60,191 nt of DNA from JAFKKF01 sp035651055 (GCA_035651055.1 DASRGK010000120.1:1-60191); one strand, 5' to 3'. Positions 41,513 through 50,273 are shown, counted from the stretch's first letter. Made by a program: numbers and translations. Notes: generated by a model not told the origin, from the sequence alone.

Positions 41513-42799
41513 ATGGCGACCGAAATCCGCGTCCCGACCCTTGGCGAGTCGGTCACCGAAGCGACCGTGGGCCAGTGGTTCAAGAAGGTCGGCGACGAGG
41601 TGAAGGCGGACGAGCCGCTGGTCGAACTCGAAACCGACAAGGTCACGCTGGAAGTGCCGGCGCCGGCCGCCGGAATCATCGAATCGATCGCCGCGGCCGA
41701 CGGCCAGACCGTCGGCGTCGGCGCGGTCCTTGGTTCGATCAATGCCGGCGCCAAGGGCGCGGCCGCGGCCGTCAAACCTGGCGAGGCCAGGGAGTCCGCC
41801 GTGTCGGCAGGTCGCGCCGATGTCAAGACACCGGCGGCGCGCCCGGCCAAAGCCGATGCCGAACAACCGCGGCTAAAGGCAGAAACCGTACGGATTCCGG
41901 CATCGACGGCGCCTGCCGCGGCGAAGCCTGGTACCGCGCCGTCGGCCCAGAAGATCATCGCCGAGCGCGGCCTCGATGCGGCGACGATCGCGGGCACCGG
42001 CAAGGACGGCCGCATCACCAAGATCGACGCGCTGTCCGCGCCGCCGCCCGGCCCAGCCGCGCCGGTCGCCGTGCGCGCGCCGTCTCCTGCCGACGATGCG
42101 TCACGCGAGGAGCGCGTGCGCATGTCCCGGCTCCGCCAGACCATCGCCCGCCGCCTCAAGGAAGCGCAGAACACCGCCGCCATGCTCACCACCTTCAACG
42201 AGGTGGACATGAGCGCGGTAATGGCGCTCCGGACCCAGTACCGCGACCTCTTCGAGAAGAAGCACGGCGTGAAGCTCGGCTTCATGGGCTTCTTCGTGAA
42301 GGCGTGCGTGCAGGCGCTGAAGGAGATCGCGGCAGTCAATGCCGAGATCGACGGCACCGACATCGTCTTCAAGAACTACTACCACATCGGGGTGGCGGTC
42401 TCGACCGAGCGTGGCCTGGTTGTACCAGTGGTCCGCGATGCCGACCGACTTTCGCTCGCCGGGATCGAGAAAGGCATCGCCGACCTCGCCACGCAGGCGC
42501 GCGAGGGCACGCTGCCGATCGAAGCCATGCAGGGTGGCACGTTCACCATCACCAATGGCGGCATCTACGGCTCGCTCATGTCGACGCCGATCCTCAACGC
42601 GCCGCAGTCCGGCATTCTCGGCATGCACAAGATCCAAGAGCGCCCCGTCGCGATCGGCGGCAAGCTCGAGATCCGGCCGATGATGTACCTGGCGCTCTCT
42701 TACGACCACCGGATCGTCGACGGCCGTGAGGCGGTAACCTTTCTCGTCCGCGTCAAGGAAAGCCTCGAAGACCCCCAGCGTCTCGTCCTCGACCTTTGA
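41513..42799 (+). CDS. sucB: Dihydrolipoyllysine succinyltransferase (E2 of 2-oxoglutarate dehydrogenase)
   Basis: Core transferase of the complex, 428 residues. A single lipoyl domain with the lipoylated Lys43 (ETDKVTLEVPAP), an alanine/proline-rich linker, the E1/E3-binding domain near 143-175 (PSAQKIIAERGLDAATIAGTGKDGRITKIDAL), and the catalytic domain ending SYDHRIVDGREAV, with His399 and Asp403. It is followed by two small genes and then lpd, which supplies E3. Confidence 0.97.
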   Translation: MATEIRVPTLGESVTEATVGQWFKKVGDEVKADEPLVELETDKVTLEVPAPAAGIIESIAAADGQTVGVGAVLGSINAGAKGAAAAVKPGEARESAVSAGRADVKTPAARPAKADAEQPRLKAETVRIPASTAPAAAKPGTAPSAQKIIAERGLDAATIAGTGKDGRITKIDALSAPPPGPAAPVAVRAPSPADDASREERVRMSRLRQTIARRLKEAQNTAAMLTTFNEVDMSAVMALRTQYRDLFEKKHGVKLGFMGFFVKACVQALKEIAAVNAEIDGTDIVFKNYYHIGVAVSTERGLVVPVVRDADRLSLAGIEKGIADLATQAREGTLPIEAMQGGTFTITNGGIYGSLMSTPILNAPQSGILGMHKIQERPVAIGGKLEIRPMMYLALSYDHRIVDGREAVTFLVRVKESLEDPQRLVLDL

Positions 42800-42885
42800 T
42801 CTCCCCTGCCAGTCTGGCGCGGCTGGCGACTGGTGTATTCTGCGCCTCTCCTCACTGCCCGACCTGCAAAACCAAAGGTGATTCC

Positions 42886-43338
42886 ATGATCCGTAAGAAG
42901 CTTGCGCCGGCCATCGTCGCGGGCGTGCTTGCCGCGTCCACACTCCCGGCCTTCGCTGACGTCAGCGAGGACATCGGCGGCCTCATCGCCTTCCGCGACG
43001 AGATCACCCGGGTCATGGACTACTGCTTCAAGAACGTGAAGCAGGACCAGACCTATATCCAGGCGCGCGACGTCTGGTTGATCCGCAACCAGGCCGACAT
43101 CAAGGCGATCGCCGATGCCCTGCAGAAGGTCGGCGGCATCTCGGCGGACGAGCAGAAACAGATCGACGATATCATCAACAAGCAGGTCGAGACCGACGTC
43201 ACCGGCCAGGCCAACAAGGAGGCCTTCTGCACCGGGCTTGCCGGCGAGATGAAGGGCGGCACGACGCGCGACCTCTCGGTCTTGCCGGGGGCGCAGGAGC
43301 GCATGCAGCGCGTCCGCGATTACCTCGCCACGCCGTAG
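42886..43338 (+). CDS. Small secreted protein of unknown function
   Basis: 150 residues with signal peptide MIRKKLAPAIVAGVLAASTLPAFA. The mature protein is predicted helical: DVSEDIGGLIAFRDEITRVMDYCFKNVKQDQTYIQARDVWLIRNQADIKAIADALQKVGG, then DEQKQIDDIINKQVETDVTGQANKEAFCTGLAGEMKGG. Two cysteines (DYCF, AFCTG) may pair. No family recognised. The ATG at 42886 is chosen because it starts the signal peptide. It lies between sucB and lpd. Confidence 0.8.
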   Translation: MIRKKLAPAIVAGVLAASTLPAFADVSEDIGGLIAFRDEITRVMDYCFKNVKQDQTYIQARDVWLIRNQADIKAIADALQKVGGISADEQKQIDDIINKQVETDVTGQANKEAFCTGLAGEMKGGTTRDLSVLPGAQERMQRVRDYLATP

Positions 43339-43346
43339 GCGACGGG

Positions 43347-43529
43347 GTGCGCGCCGAGACCGCACGCTCGCTCCGTTTCGGCTCGGTGGTGGTGGCGGCG
43401 ATCCTCTGGTTCGCCGCCTTCGTCGCGCTGTTCCGGCACGATCTCGGCGACCCGCTCGTCGCTGCGGCTGTCTTGGCGCTCGCCGGCGCCGTCGTATTCG
43501 CCTTGGGGCGAATACCAGCCGGGGGCTAG
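43347..43529 (+). CDS. Small two-span membrane protein
   Basis: 60 residues starting at GTG: a basic N-terminus (MRAETARSLRFGS), a first hydrophobic helix (VVVAAILWFAAFVALF), a short polar loop (RHDLGDP) and a second helix (LVAAAVLALAGAVVFALG). It begins eight bases after the preceding gene. The clear two-helix pattern supports a real protein, but the start and function are uncertain. Confidence 0.55.
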   Translation: MRAETARSLRFGSVVVAAILWFAAFVALFRHDLGDPLVAAAVLALAGAVVFALGRIPAGG

Positions 43530-43595
43530 GGGGTTGCCTCGTCGCGGCCGTGATGGATATACGGGCGGCCGCCCTTCCCATGCGAGGTGCCCGCC

Positions 43596-44999
43596 ATGCC
43601 CACCTATGATCTTGTCGTCATCGGCAGCGGACCGGGCGGCTATGTCTGCGCCATCAAGGCCGCCCAGCTCGGCCTCAAGGTCGCGGTGATCGAGAAGAAC
43701 CCGACCTTCGGCGGCACCTGCCTCAATGTCGGCTGCATTCCGTCCAAAGCGCTCCTCCACACCTCCGAAATGTTCGAGGCCGCAGGCCGCGACTTTCCCG
43801 GGTTCGGCATCAAGGTGGGGAAGCCGGAGCTCGACCTTCCGGCGATGATGAAGCACAAGGACCAGGTCGTCGATGCCAACGTCTCCGGCGTCGCGTTCCT
43901 CTTCAAGAAGAACAAGATCGATTCCTTTCGCGGCACCGGCTCGATCGCGGCACCGGGCAGCGTCAGAGTCGCGCACGAAGACGGTTCCTCCGAGACGGTC
44001 GAGGGCAAGGCCATCGTCATCGCCACCGGCTCGGACTCGGCGCCGCTCCGCGGCATCGAGGTCGATGAGAAGCGCGTCGTCACTTCGACCGGGGCCCTGG
44101 CGCTTGCCGCCGTTCCGAAGCGGCTGCTGGTCGTCGGCGCCGGCATCATCGGCCTCGAACTCGGCTCTGTCTGGCGTCGGCTCGGCAGCGAGGTGACCGT
44201 GGTCGAGTTCCTCGACCGCATCCTTCCCGGCACCGACGGCGAGGTCGCGCGACTCGCGCAGCGCCTGCTTGCCCGGCAAGGCGTCCAGTTCCGCCTCGCC
44301 AGCAAGGTCACCGGCATCGACGACAAGGGCAAGTCCCTCAGGGTCGCCGTCGAGCCCGCTGCCGGGGGCGCGGCGGAGATGCTCGAGACCGATATCGTTC
44401 TCGTCGCGGTCGGTCGCCGTCCCTACACGACTGGCCTCGGCCTCGCCGAGGCCGGCGTTGCGCTCGACGAGCGCGGGCGAGTGAAGGTCGACGCGCAATT
44501 CCAGACCGGTGTCGCCGGCATTCATGCCATCGGCGACGCGATCGCCGGTCCGATGCTCGCGCACAAGGCCGAGGATGAGGGCATCGCGGTCGCCGAAATA
44601 TTGGCCGGGCAGGCCGGTCATGTGAACTACGACGTCATTCCGTCCGTCATCTACACCCATCCAGAGATCGCCTCGGTCGGCAAATCCGAGGAAGACCTGA
44701 AGGCGGCGGGCATCGGATACCGCGTCGGCAAGTTCCCGTTCTCGGCCAATGGCCGCGCCCGCGCGATGGCGGAGAAAGACGGTTTCGTGAAGATCCTCGC
44801 CGATGCCGCGACCGACCGCGTGCTCGGCGCCCATATCGTCGGTCCGTTCGCCGGCGAGATGATCGCCGAATGCGCGGTGCTCATGGAGTTTGCGGGCGCC
44901 GCCGAGGACCTCGGCCGCATCTGCCACGCCCACCCGACGCTCTCGGAGGCGGTCAAGGAAGCGGCGCTCGCCGCCTGGACGAAGCCGATCCACGTCTAG
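43596..44999 (+). CDS. lpd: Dihydrolipoyl dehydrogenase (E3)
   Basis: FAD/NAD oxidoreductase that reoxidises dihydrolipoamide. MPTYDLVVIGSGPGGYVCAIKAAQLG for FAD; redox disulfide Cys42/Cys47 in GGTCLNVGCIPSKALL; NAD site VVGAGIIGLELGSVWRRLG; and the C-terminal catalytic histidine in CHAHPTLSEAVKEA. 467 residues. I start at ATG 43596; a GTG at 43587 adds three residues that do not fit. Placed after sucAB, it most likely serves 2-oxoglutarate dehydrogenase. Confidence 0.97.
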   Translation: MPTYDLVVIGSGPGGYVCAIKAAQLGLKVAVIEKNPTFGGTCLNVGCIPSKALLHTSEMFEAAGRDFPGFGIKVGKPELDLPAMMKHKDQVVDANVSGVAFLFKKNKIDSFRGTGSIAAPGSVRVAHEDGSSETVEGKAIVIATGSDSAPLRGIEVDEKRVVTSTGALALAAVPKRLLVVGAGIIGLELGSVWRRLGSEVTVVEFLDRILPGTDGEVARLAQRLLARQGVQFRLASKVTGIDDKGKSLRVAVEPAAGGAAEMLETDIVLVAVGRRPYTTGLGLAEAGVALDERGRVKVDAQFQTGVAGIHAIGDAIAGPMLAHKAEDEGIAVAEILAGQAGHVNYDVIPSVIYTHPEIASVGKSEEDLKAAGIGYRVGKFPFSANGRARAMAEKDGFVKILADAATDRVLGAHIVGPFAGEMIAECAVLMEFAGAAEDLGRICHAHPTLSEAVKEAALAAWTKPIHV

Positions 45000-45118
45000 G
45001 CCGACCGCCTCAATTCGCGCGCGCAATTTCAGCATTCGGTATCGACATCGGGCTTTGCCTGCACCCCTGCGGCCGACCGGTGCTATAAGGTAACCGCAAC
45101 CTTGGCGGGGAGGTCGCC

Positions 45119-45595
45119 ATGGCCAGACGCACCAGGCCCGCGCAGCGGCGGCGGAAGCAAATTGCCTCGTTGCCGGTCCGTTTTACTGACGCCGAGATCA
45201 TCGCGGAGCGGTGGAAACCGCCATTCCCGAACGACCAGGGTTACTACGCCGAGCCAGGTGCGGTGCTGGCCGGCGGGCGGCCGGACTCGAAGATGCCGAC
45301 CGAACTGCCCTGCGGCAAAGGCATCGTGATCTATTCGTCGTGGGCCGATTGGGTCGCGAACTGCGCCGGGTTCCAGGGACCGAACGCGGGCTTCAACGCC
45401 ATCACGCAGACCGCGCTCGCCAACGCCATCAAGGCCGCCAACAGGATCAAGTGCGTCGGCGAATGCGAGAAGTTCGTCGTCGAACTGTGGCGGGGCTGGA
45501 GCTGCGGCCCGGAGCAGAAGGGCTTCATCGCCTGCGGCGCGGTCGAGGTGCTCGTCCGCTGCGGCGTTGGGGGCCTGCCCGACATCGAGTTGTGA
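45119..45595 (+). CDS. Cysteine-containing protein of unknown family, copy 1
   Basis: 158 residues. A basic N-terminus (MARRTRPAQRRRKQIASLP) with no signal peptide, then VRFTDAEIIAERWKPPFPNDQGYYAEPG and a domain with seven cysteines: ELPCGKGIVIYSSWADWVANC, AGFQGPNAGFNAITQTALAN, RIKCVGECEKFVVELWRGWSCGPEQKGFIACGAVEVLVRC. The spacing suggests metal binding or disulfides. I recognise no known family. GGGGAGG precedes the ATG. The next gene is a broken paralogue in tandem, so this is a duplicated family. Confidence 0.8.
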   Translation: MARRTRPAQRRRKQIASLPVRFTDAEIIAERWKPPFPNDQGYYAEPGAVLAGGRPDSKMPTELPCGKGIVIYSSWADWVANCAGFQGPNAGFNAITQTALANAIKAANRIKCVGECEKFVVELWRGWSCGPEQKGFIACGAVEVLVRCGVGGLPDIEL

Positions 45596-45604
45596 GGAGA
45601 GCCC

Positions 45605-45994
45605 ATGGCGACCCGTTCGTCCAGGCGTTCCCCGGTCAGGCGCCCTCCGCGCCGGCGGCCATTCCGTGCGTCGTCCCGAGTCGCCTTCAGCGACGCCCGG
45701 ATCATCGAGTCGGGCGCCAAGCCGCCGCTCGACGACGACGAGGGCAATTACGCCTAGCCGGACGTCGTCCTGCCGAACGGCGAGGAGCCGGAGAACGCGC
45801 CGAAGACCGTGGAATGCGGCAAGCACCTCGTCGTCTATTCCTCGTGGAGCACCCGGCTGAGGACGAGCTGCGATGGCTATAGCGGCCCGAAGGCCCGCAA
45901 CAACGACGTCGTCCAGATGTGCTCGGCGGTCTATGACCAGTTCGAACCGATCGGCGCGGTCGAGATCGTGATCGCCTGCCAAGAGGAACTCTAG
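45605..45994 (+). pseudogene. Broken tandem paralogue of the cysteine-containing protein, copy 2
   Basis: The frame from ATG 45605 shares layout with copy 1: basic N-terminus (MATRSSRRSPVRRPPRRRPF), VAFSDARIIESGAKPPLDDDEGNYA, then an in-frame TAG at 45755-45757 exactly where copy 1 has a GAG glutamate codon (GYYAEPG). Translation would resume as PDVVLPNGEE...VECGKHLVVYSSWSTRLRTSCDGYSGPKA and end IGAVEIVIAC. About 28 residues matching copy 1's KCVGECEKFVVELWRGWSCG part are also missing. Nonsense mutation plus deletion argue for a pseudogene. The rest is well preserved, so decay is recent, or the amber codon is read through. Confidence 0.75.
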
Positions 45995-46186
45995 GCCGCC
46001 GATCCGGTAAAGCCGGCTTCCAGCAGCCGTCATGCCCTGATTCCGGCGCGATGCCCGCCGTCTGCATGTTCGGCGCGACATCGTCAAAGCCATCCAGGCT
46101 CGGGGCCCACATAAGGACCTGCCGGCGCGGTGCGCCTTGCCCGCAAGCCTGGTCGCGGCTTCGGGGTCTGGCCGACGGGAAGAAGC

Positions 46187-47356
46187 CTAAGTCGGCTCCG
46201 CGCTCTCTACCGCCTTTGCGGCAACCTCCGGGTCACGCGCGCCGCTGAGGAAGTGCCCGAAGGCCTGCAGCGGGCGGATGCGGTCGCAGACGATCTTGAC
46301 CATCACCAGCATCGGCACCGCGATGATCGCGCCGGGCACGCCCCACATCCAGAACCAGAAGACCAGCGACATGACCACGATCACCGGGTTCAGCGTGAAG
46401 CGTCGCGCCAGCAGCATCGGCGTGACCGTCTCGCCTTCCGCGATGTGGATGAGCAGGTAGAGGCCGGCGGGAAGCAGCGCCTCGCCCAGCGTCTCGAAGG
46501 TGAGCATGCCGGCAAGGATGAAGGTCACGATGCCGGTCAGCCAGCCGATGATCGGCACGTAGTTGAGCAGGAACGCGACCGCGCCCCAGAGAAACGGGTC
46601 GCCGACGCCCGTCGCCCACATGACCAGGCCGGTGAGGATGCCGACGATGGCGTTCATGATCGTCACCGTCGTCAGGTACATCGAGATGTCCTGCTCGATC
46701 TGGTTTGAGATTTCCATCGTCAGCCGTTTCTCGGCAAAACTCGGCAGGATCTCCACCAGGCGCCTCAGGAAAATGTCGCCGGAGACGAGCAGGAAGAAGA
46801 GGAAGAGGATCGTCGTCAGCAACCCGCTGGCAAAATTGCGCGTGCCGGTGACCACCGCGTTGAGGAAGCTGTTCTGGCCGTCCGTGGTCTTGACCGTGAT
46901 CGCCGCGGGGGCGGTCGTCCCGCCTGCCACGGGCGCGGCGTTCTCCACCCGTTGCAGGAGGCGCTGCACCGCGGCGATCGGCGCCCGCAGGAAACTCAGC
47001 TTCTCCTGGACTCGCGGTATCCCCTCGGGGAGTTTCGCTGCCCATGTCGCGGCCGGCCCGGAAATGCCGGCGCCGATGATCACGATCGTCCCGAAGACGG
47101 CGAGGATCATCACTGCCGCGGCGAGCATCTTCGGGATCCGCCATTTCTGCAGCCGCCGCATGGCCGGTTGCAGCAGCATGCTCATCACGAAGGCCAGCAC
47201 GAAGGGAAGGATGATATCGGCGGCGATGTAGAAGCAGGCGAGCAGGGCAAAGACGAACAGCCCCCCGAGAAATACCGTCTGCGGGTTGCGCGGCAGAACG
47301 ATCTTCTCGAGGTCTTCGCCGAGCTTCTCTTCCGCGGGCTTTTCTGATTCGGCCAT
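46187..47356 (-). CDS. AI-2E family transporter (PerM-like)
   Basis: Inner-membrane protein of the AI-2E/PerM family, 389 residues with about eight spans. After a charged start (MAESEKPAEEKLGEDLEKIVLP) come FVFALLACFYIAADIILPFVLAFVMSMLLQPAMRRLQKWRIPKMLAA, a loop with GPAATWAAKLPEG, and the conserved C-terminal region NYVPIIGWLTGIVTFILAGML and LNPVIVVMSLVFWFWMWGVPGAIIAVPMLVMVKIVCDRI. The substrate is unknown; the AI-2 name does not prove autoinducer transport. Start at 47356, two bases after the DMT gene, so the two are probably one unit. Confidence 0.9.
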   Translation of the reverse strand: MAESEKPAEEKLGEDLEKIVLPRNPQTVFLGGLFVFALLACFYIAADIILPFVLAFVMSMLLQPAMRRLQKWRIPKMLAAAVMILAVFGTIVIIGAGISGPAATWAAKLPEGIPRVQEKLSFLRAPIAAVQRLLQRVENAAPVAGGTTAPAAITVKTTDGQNSFLNAVVTGTRNFASGLLTTILFLFFLLVSGDIFLRRLVEILPSFAEKRLTMEISNQIEQDISMYLTTVTIMNAIVGILTGLVMWATGVGDPFLWGAVAFLLNYVPIIGWLTGIVTFILAGMLTFETLGEALLPAGLYLLIHIAEGETVTPMLLARRFTLNPVIVVMSLVFWFWMWGVPGAIIAVPMLVMVKIVCDRIRPLQAFGHFLSGARDPEVAAKAVESAEPT

Positions 47357-47358
47357 GA

Positions 47359-48360
47359 CTACCTCGCTCCCGTTTCGCGCCGCGGCGACCGCGCAGCCTC
47401 GGCGAGCGTGAACCAGCCTACACCCGCAATCACCAGCGCGGTGCCGAGCCATGCCAGCGGCGACAGCGTCTCCCCAAGGATGAGATAGGCAAGCAGGATC
47501 GTCGCCACCGGGGAGAGCGTGCCGATGGTGGCATTGGCCTGCGCCGAAATGCGATGGAGCGCTGCGCTGATGAAGAACGTCGGCAACACGGTCGAGCCGA
47601 CGGCGATGAAGAGGGCGGACAGCCAGACCCGGCCGCTCACGCCGAGGTCGCTGACCGGACGGGTGACCAGGAACTGGGCGATTGCCGCAACCGCCGCGGA
47701 GAGCATCGAGATGCAGGTGAAGAGCCGCGGCCCCATCGCCCCGATCACGCTCCGGGCGAATAGCTGGTAGAAGGCGAAGGAGACGGCGGCGGCGAGCACC
47801 AGAGCGCCGCCGATCAGTCCGTTCCGGCCGCCGGCCGTGGCGTTCTGCCCGAAGATCACGGCCAGTCCGAGGTAGGAGACGGCCACCGCGACGGCTGCGT
47901 TCCGGCTGATCTTCTGGGCGAAAAACAAGGCGCCGAAGATCACGATGAAGATGGGGTAGGTGAACAGGATCAGCCGCTCGATCTGCGCGGTCACGTATTC
48001 AAGTCCGAGGAAATCGAGGTAGCTCGCCACCCAGTAGCCGAGCAGCCCGCAACCGGCCGCGGCCAGCGTCAGGTTGAAGCTCGGCAGCCCGCGCCCGGTC
48101 CGTCGGCGGTCGCGGAGCGAATGCCAGCCGATCGCAAGGTAGAAGGGTGAAGAAAGCACCATGCGGAGCGCCAGGACCGTGGTCGCGTCGACGCTGTCCC
48201 GGTAGGCGATCTTGATAGCCACTGCATTGGTCGAGAACAGGATCGCGCCCGCGGCAGCAAAGACATAGCCGAGGCGGTCGCTGGCCGGGGTCGGTAACTC
48301 TACGGCGGCAAGCGGTAGCGTTTCGGCGCCGATATCGGCGGGGGCGGTCTTCTCGTCCAA
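47359..48360 (-). CDS. DMT superfamily permease (EamA)
   Basis: 333 residues with ten predicted spans in two EamA repeats: GYVFAAAGAILFSTNAVAIKIAYRDSVDATTVLALRMVLSSPFYLAIG begins repeat 1, and LIGGALVLAAAVSFAFYQLFARSVIGAMGPRLFTC begins repeat 2. The end ATILLAYLILGETLSPLAWLGTALVIAGVGWF is typical. A drug/metabolite exporter; substrate unknown. It starts about 90 bases after xerC on the same strand and is followed at once by the AI-2E gene. Confidence 0.92.
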   Translation of the reverse strand: MDEKTAPADIGAETLPLAAVELPTPASDRLGYVFAAAGAILFSTNAVAIKIAYRDSVDATTVLALRMVLSSPFYLAIGWHSLRDRRRTGRGLPSFNLTLAAAGCGLLGYWVASYLDFLGLEYVTAQIERLILFTYPIFIVIFGALFFAQKISRNAAVAVAVSYLGLAVIFGQNATAGGRNGLIGGALVLAAAVSFAFYQLFARSVIGAMGPRLFTCISMLSAAVAAIAQFLVTRPVSDLGVSGRVWLSALFIAVGSTVLPTFFISAALHRISAQANATIGTLSPVATILLAYLILGETLSPLAWLGTALVIAGVGWFTLAEAARSPRRETGAR

Positions 48361-48450
48361 GCTGGAAGTCCTTGCCCCGGCGTAGCACGGCTTGCCCCGG
48401 CGGGAGAATGGCTGGCGCCTGTTAACGCCGCTGGGGCTGGCAGGTTTCCG

Positions 48451-49389
48451 TCAGGCCCGCGGGTGCGCTTTCTCGTAGGCGGCGAGCAGCCGTTCGCTGT
48501 CCACGGCGGTATAGACCTGGGTCGTCGAGAGGCTGGCATGGCCGAGGAGCTCCTGGATCGCCCGGAGGTCGCCGCCGGCGGCAAGCAGGTGCGTTGCGAA
48601 GGAGTGGCGGAGCGCGTGCGGGGTCGCGCTGTCTGGCAGCCCGAAGGCACCGCGGAGCCGCTCCATTTCGCGCTGGACGATCCGTGGCGACAGGCGTTCG
48701 CCGCGTTTCCCGAGGAACAGCGGCCCGTCCGCCGGCCCCGTGTAGGGGCAAAGCCTCATGTATTCCGCAATCGCGTCGGCGACACCTGGCAGCACCGGCA
48801 CGACCCGCTCCTTGCCGCCCTTGCCGCGGACCCGCAGTGCCGCGTTCCGGGACGCAGGCGCGTCGCGGCGCGCGAGGCCCAGCGCCTCGGAAATGCGAAG
48901 GCCGGAGCCGTAAAGGAGCGCCAGCACGGCCCGGTTGCGGGCGTCGATCCAGGGCTCGCCCGACGGTATTTCGCCGCCGGTTACCGCCACCGCATCGGCC
49001 TCGGCGAGCGGCCGCGGAAGCGATTTCTTCTGGCGCGGTGCCCGTACGGCGCGGAAGGCGGCGCCGTTCACCTTGCCCTCGCGTTCGAGGAACGCGATGA
49101 GGGAGCGCACCCCGGCAAGTCCGCGGGCAAGCGTCCGCGAGCCCGCCCCGTCGTTCCGGCGCTTGGCCATGAAGGCGCGGATATCGGCGGCACGAAGTTC
49201 CGCGATGTCGTGGAGCGTCGGCGGCGCGCCGAGATGGCCGGTGAGGAAGCGCAGGAACTGCCCAGCGTCCCGCTCGTAAGCCTCGACCGTCTTTACCGCC
49301 ATCCGCCGCTCGCCGGCGAGGTGCCGCCGCCAGCGCGCGAGGCCGGCGAGCACGTCGTCGGCGGCAAAGACAAGGGAGGTCTCGGTCAT
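48451..49389 (-). CDS. xerC: Tyrosine recombinase XerC
   Basis: Site-specific recombinase that resolves chromosome dimers at dif with XerD. Phage-integrase catalytic set: Arg165 (GSGLRISEAL), Lys190 (RGKGGKERVVP), His258 and Arg261 (PHALRHSFATHLLAAGGDLRAIQELLG), His284 (LGHASLSTTQVY) and nucleophile Tyr293. N-terminal SAM-like domain is complete, 312 residues. Nothing indicates a prophage or island integrase. The ATG at 49389 is preferred over an upstream in-frame start. Confidence 0.93.
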   Translation of the reverse strand: MTETSLVFAADDVLAGLARWRRHLAGERRMAVKTVEAYERDAGQFLRFLTGHLGAPPTLHDIAELRAADIRAFMAKRRNDGAGSRTLARGLAGVRSLIAFLEREGKVNGAAFRAVRAPRQKKSLPRPLAEADAVAVTGGEIPSGEPWIDARNRAVLALLYGSGLRISEALGLARRDAPASRNAALRVRGKGGKERVVPVLPGVADAIAEYMRLCPYTGPADGPLFLGKRGERLSPRIVQREMERLRGAFGLPDSATPHALRHSFATHLLAAGGDLRAIQELLGHASLSTTQVYTAVDSERLLAAYEKAHPRA

Positions 49390-49462
49390 CACCCGCGATT
49401 GACGGCCGGTTCTGGTCAACAAAGCGTTAATCGTGCCGCCCTTCCGACGAGCTAGGAGTATT

Positions 49463-49768
49463 CTAGGTCGGCACGGAGAGCGTCTTAATCTCCTCGATCT
49501 CCCTGCCGATCTCCTTCTCGGCCATGCGCAGGTCGTAAGCCCGCTGCATGTTGATCCACAGCTCCGGCCCGTTGCCGAACAGCTTGCCGATGCGAAGCGC
49601 CATGCTCGGCGTCACCGGCTGCTTCTCGTCAAGGATGTCGTAGAGGGTCTGCCGAGAAATCCCGAGCAGCCTTGCGATCTCTGCCTTGCTTCTTCCGATT
49701 GCAGGAAGCACGTCCTCCCGCAGTATTTCTCCAGGATGTACCGGCCTGATGCCGGTCAGATAAGTCAT
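49463..49768 (-). CDS. higA: HigA-family antitoxin
   Basis: 101 residues with an XRE helix-turn-helix: IRPVHPGEILREDVLPAIGRSKAEIARLLGISRQTLYDILDEKQPVTPSMALRIGKLFGNGPELWINMQRAYDL. The opening 'HPGEILREDVL' and 'WINMQRAYDL' are characteristic of HigA/VapI antitoxins, which bind the toxin and repress the operon. It begins 43 bases after the HigB-like toxin, the toxin-first order typical of higBA. Confidence 0.92.
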   Translation of the reverse strand: MTYLTGIRPVHPGEILREDVLPAIGRSKAEIARLLGISRQTLYDILDEKQPVTPSMALRIGKLFGNGPELWINMQRAYDLRMAEKEIGREIEEIKTLSVPT

Positions 49769-49811
49769 CTCAACCTCCAGATTGCGAGCCTGACCTCCTC
49801 CCGGTCGTGGC

Positions 49812-50090
49812 TTAGTGATAGTCCTCCAAATCGATTTCCGCGGCGTCTTGACCGTCGAATGAGAAGGTCAGCCGCCAGTTTCCGGAGACCGAAACGGCAT
49901 AGCGGCCTTTCATCTTGCCCTTGAGGGCATGGAAATTTAAGCCGGGAACCTTCATCTGTTCCGGCGCAGTGGCGGCATCAAGCGCGGCCAACAAACGCTC
50001 GAGCTTCGCGGTCTTTTGAACGCTTAGCTTCGAGGCATCGCCCTTCTCGGCGAAACGCTGCAGGCCCTTGTTCTTGAATGACCTGATCAC
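49812..50090 (-). CDS. higB: HigB-family toxin
   Basis: A RelE/HigB-type mRNA interferase of about 92 residues starting at GTG 50088-50090: MIRSFKNKGLQRFAEKGDASKLSVQKTAKLERLLAALDAATAPEQMKVPGLNFHALKGKMKGRYAVSVSGNWRLTFSFDGQDAAEIDLEDYH. The opening I-R-S-F-K-x-K and the ending strands match HigB toxins. The frame continues upstream, but it then runs through the operator, so the GTG is preferred. It is first in the pair with higA downstream. Confidence 0.9.
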   Translation of the reverse strand: MIRSFKNKGLQRFAEKGDASKLSVQKTAKLERLLAALDAATAPEQMKVPGLNFHALKGKMKGRYAVSVSGNWRLTFSFDGQDAAEIDLEDYH

Positions 50091-50108
50091 CGACACGGAC
50101 GTAAGGCA

Positions 50109-50130
50109 TTGCCTGACACATGTCAAGCAA
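50109..50130 (-). promoter_or_regulatory. higBA operator and promoter
   Basis: An inverted repeat, TTGCcTGACA and TGTCAaGCAA around CA, matches ten bases per arm except one inner position. The wider flanks GTAAG (50101-50105) and CTTAC also pair. On the minus strand TTGACA (50126-50121) is an ideal -35 with a weak -10 about 17 bases on, so the HigA antitoxin could repress here. The repeat lies 19 bases upstream of the toxin start. Confidence 0.65.
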
Positions 50131-50273
50131 CGGCTTACACTTTCTATAGCGCTTCGAAGGCCCGACACCGCGCTGCGGAGACCGATGCCGCCGGATCGCG
50201 CGAGCCTTCAACCGAGCCGGCTTGAAACCGAACTCCAATCCCGCCAGAAACGCCGTCGGAGCGGGAGGGCAGC

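Noticed and set aside
39695..41866. A 723-codon minus-strand frame opposite sucA-sucB
   Set aside because: Antisense shadow of sucA, whose motifs are complete on the plus strand.
40168..42729. An 853-codon plus-strand frame spanning the end of sucA and sucB
   Set aside because: Arginine-rich shadow in another frame; both real genes are intact.
46000..46186. A short plus-strand frame between copy 2 of the cysteine-containing pair and the AI-2E gene
   Set aside because: No ribosome binding site, proline/arginine-rich shadow-type translation, and it overlaps the end of the AI-2E gene.
48451..49389. XerC as integrase of a mobile element
   Set aside because: Size and domains fit chromosomal XerC, and there are no attachment repeats, tRNA or phage genes nearby.
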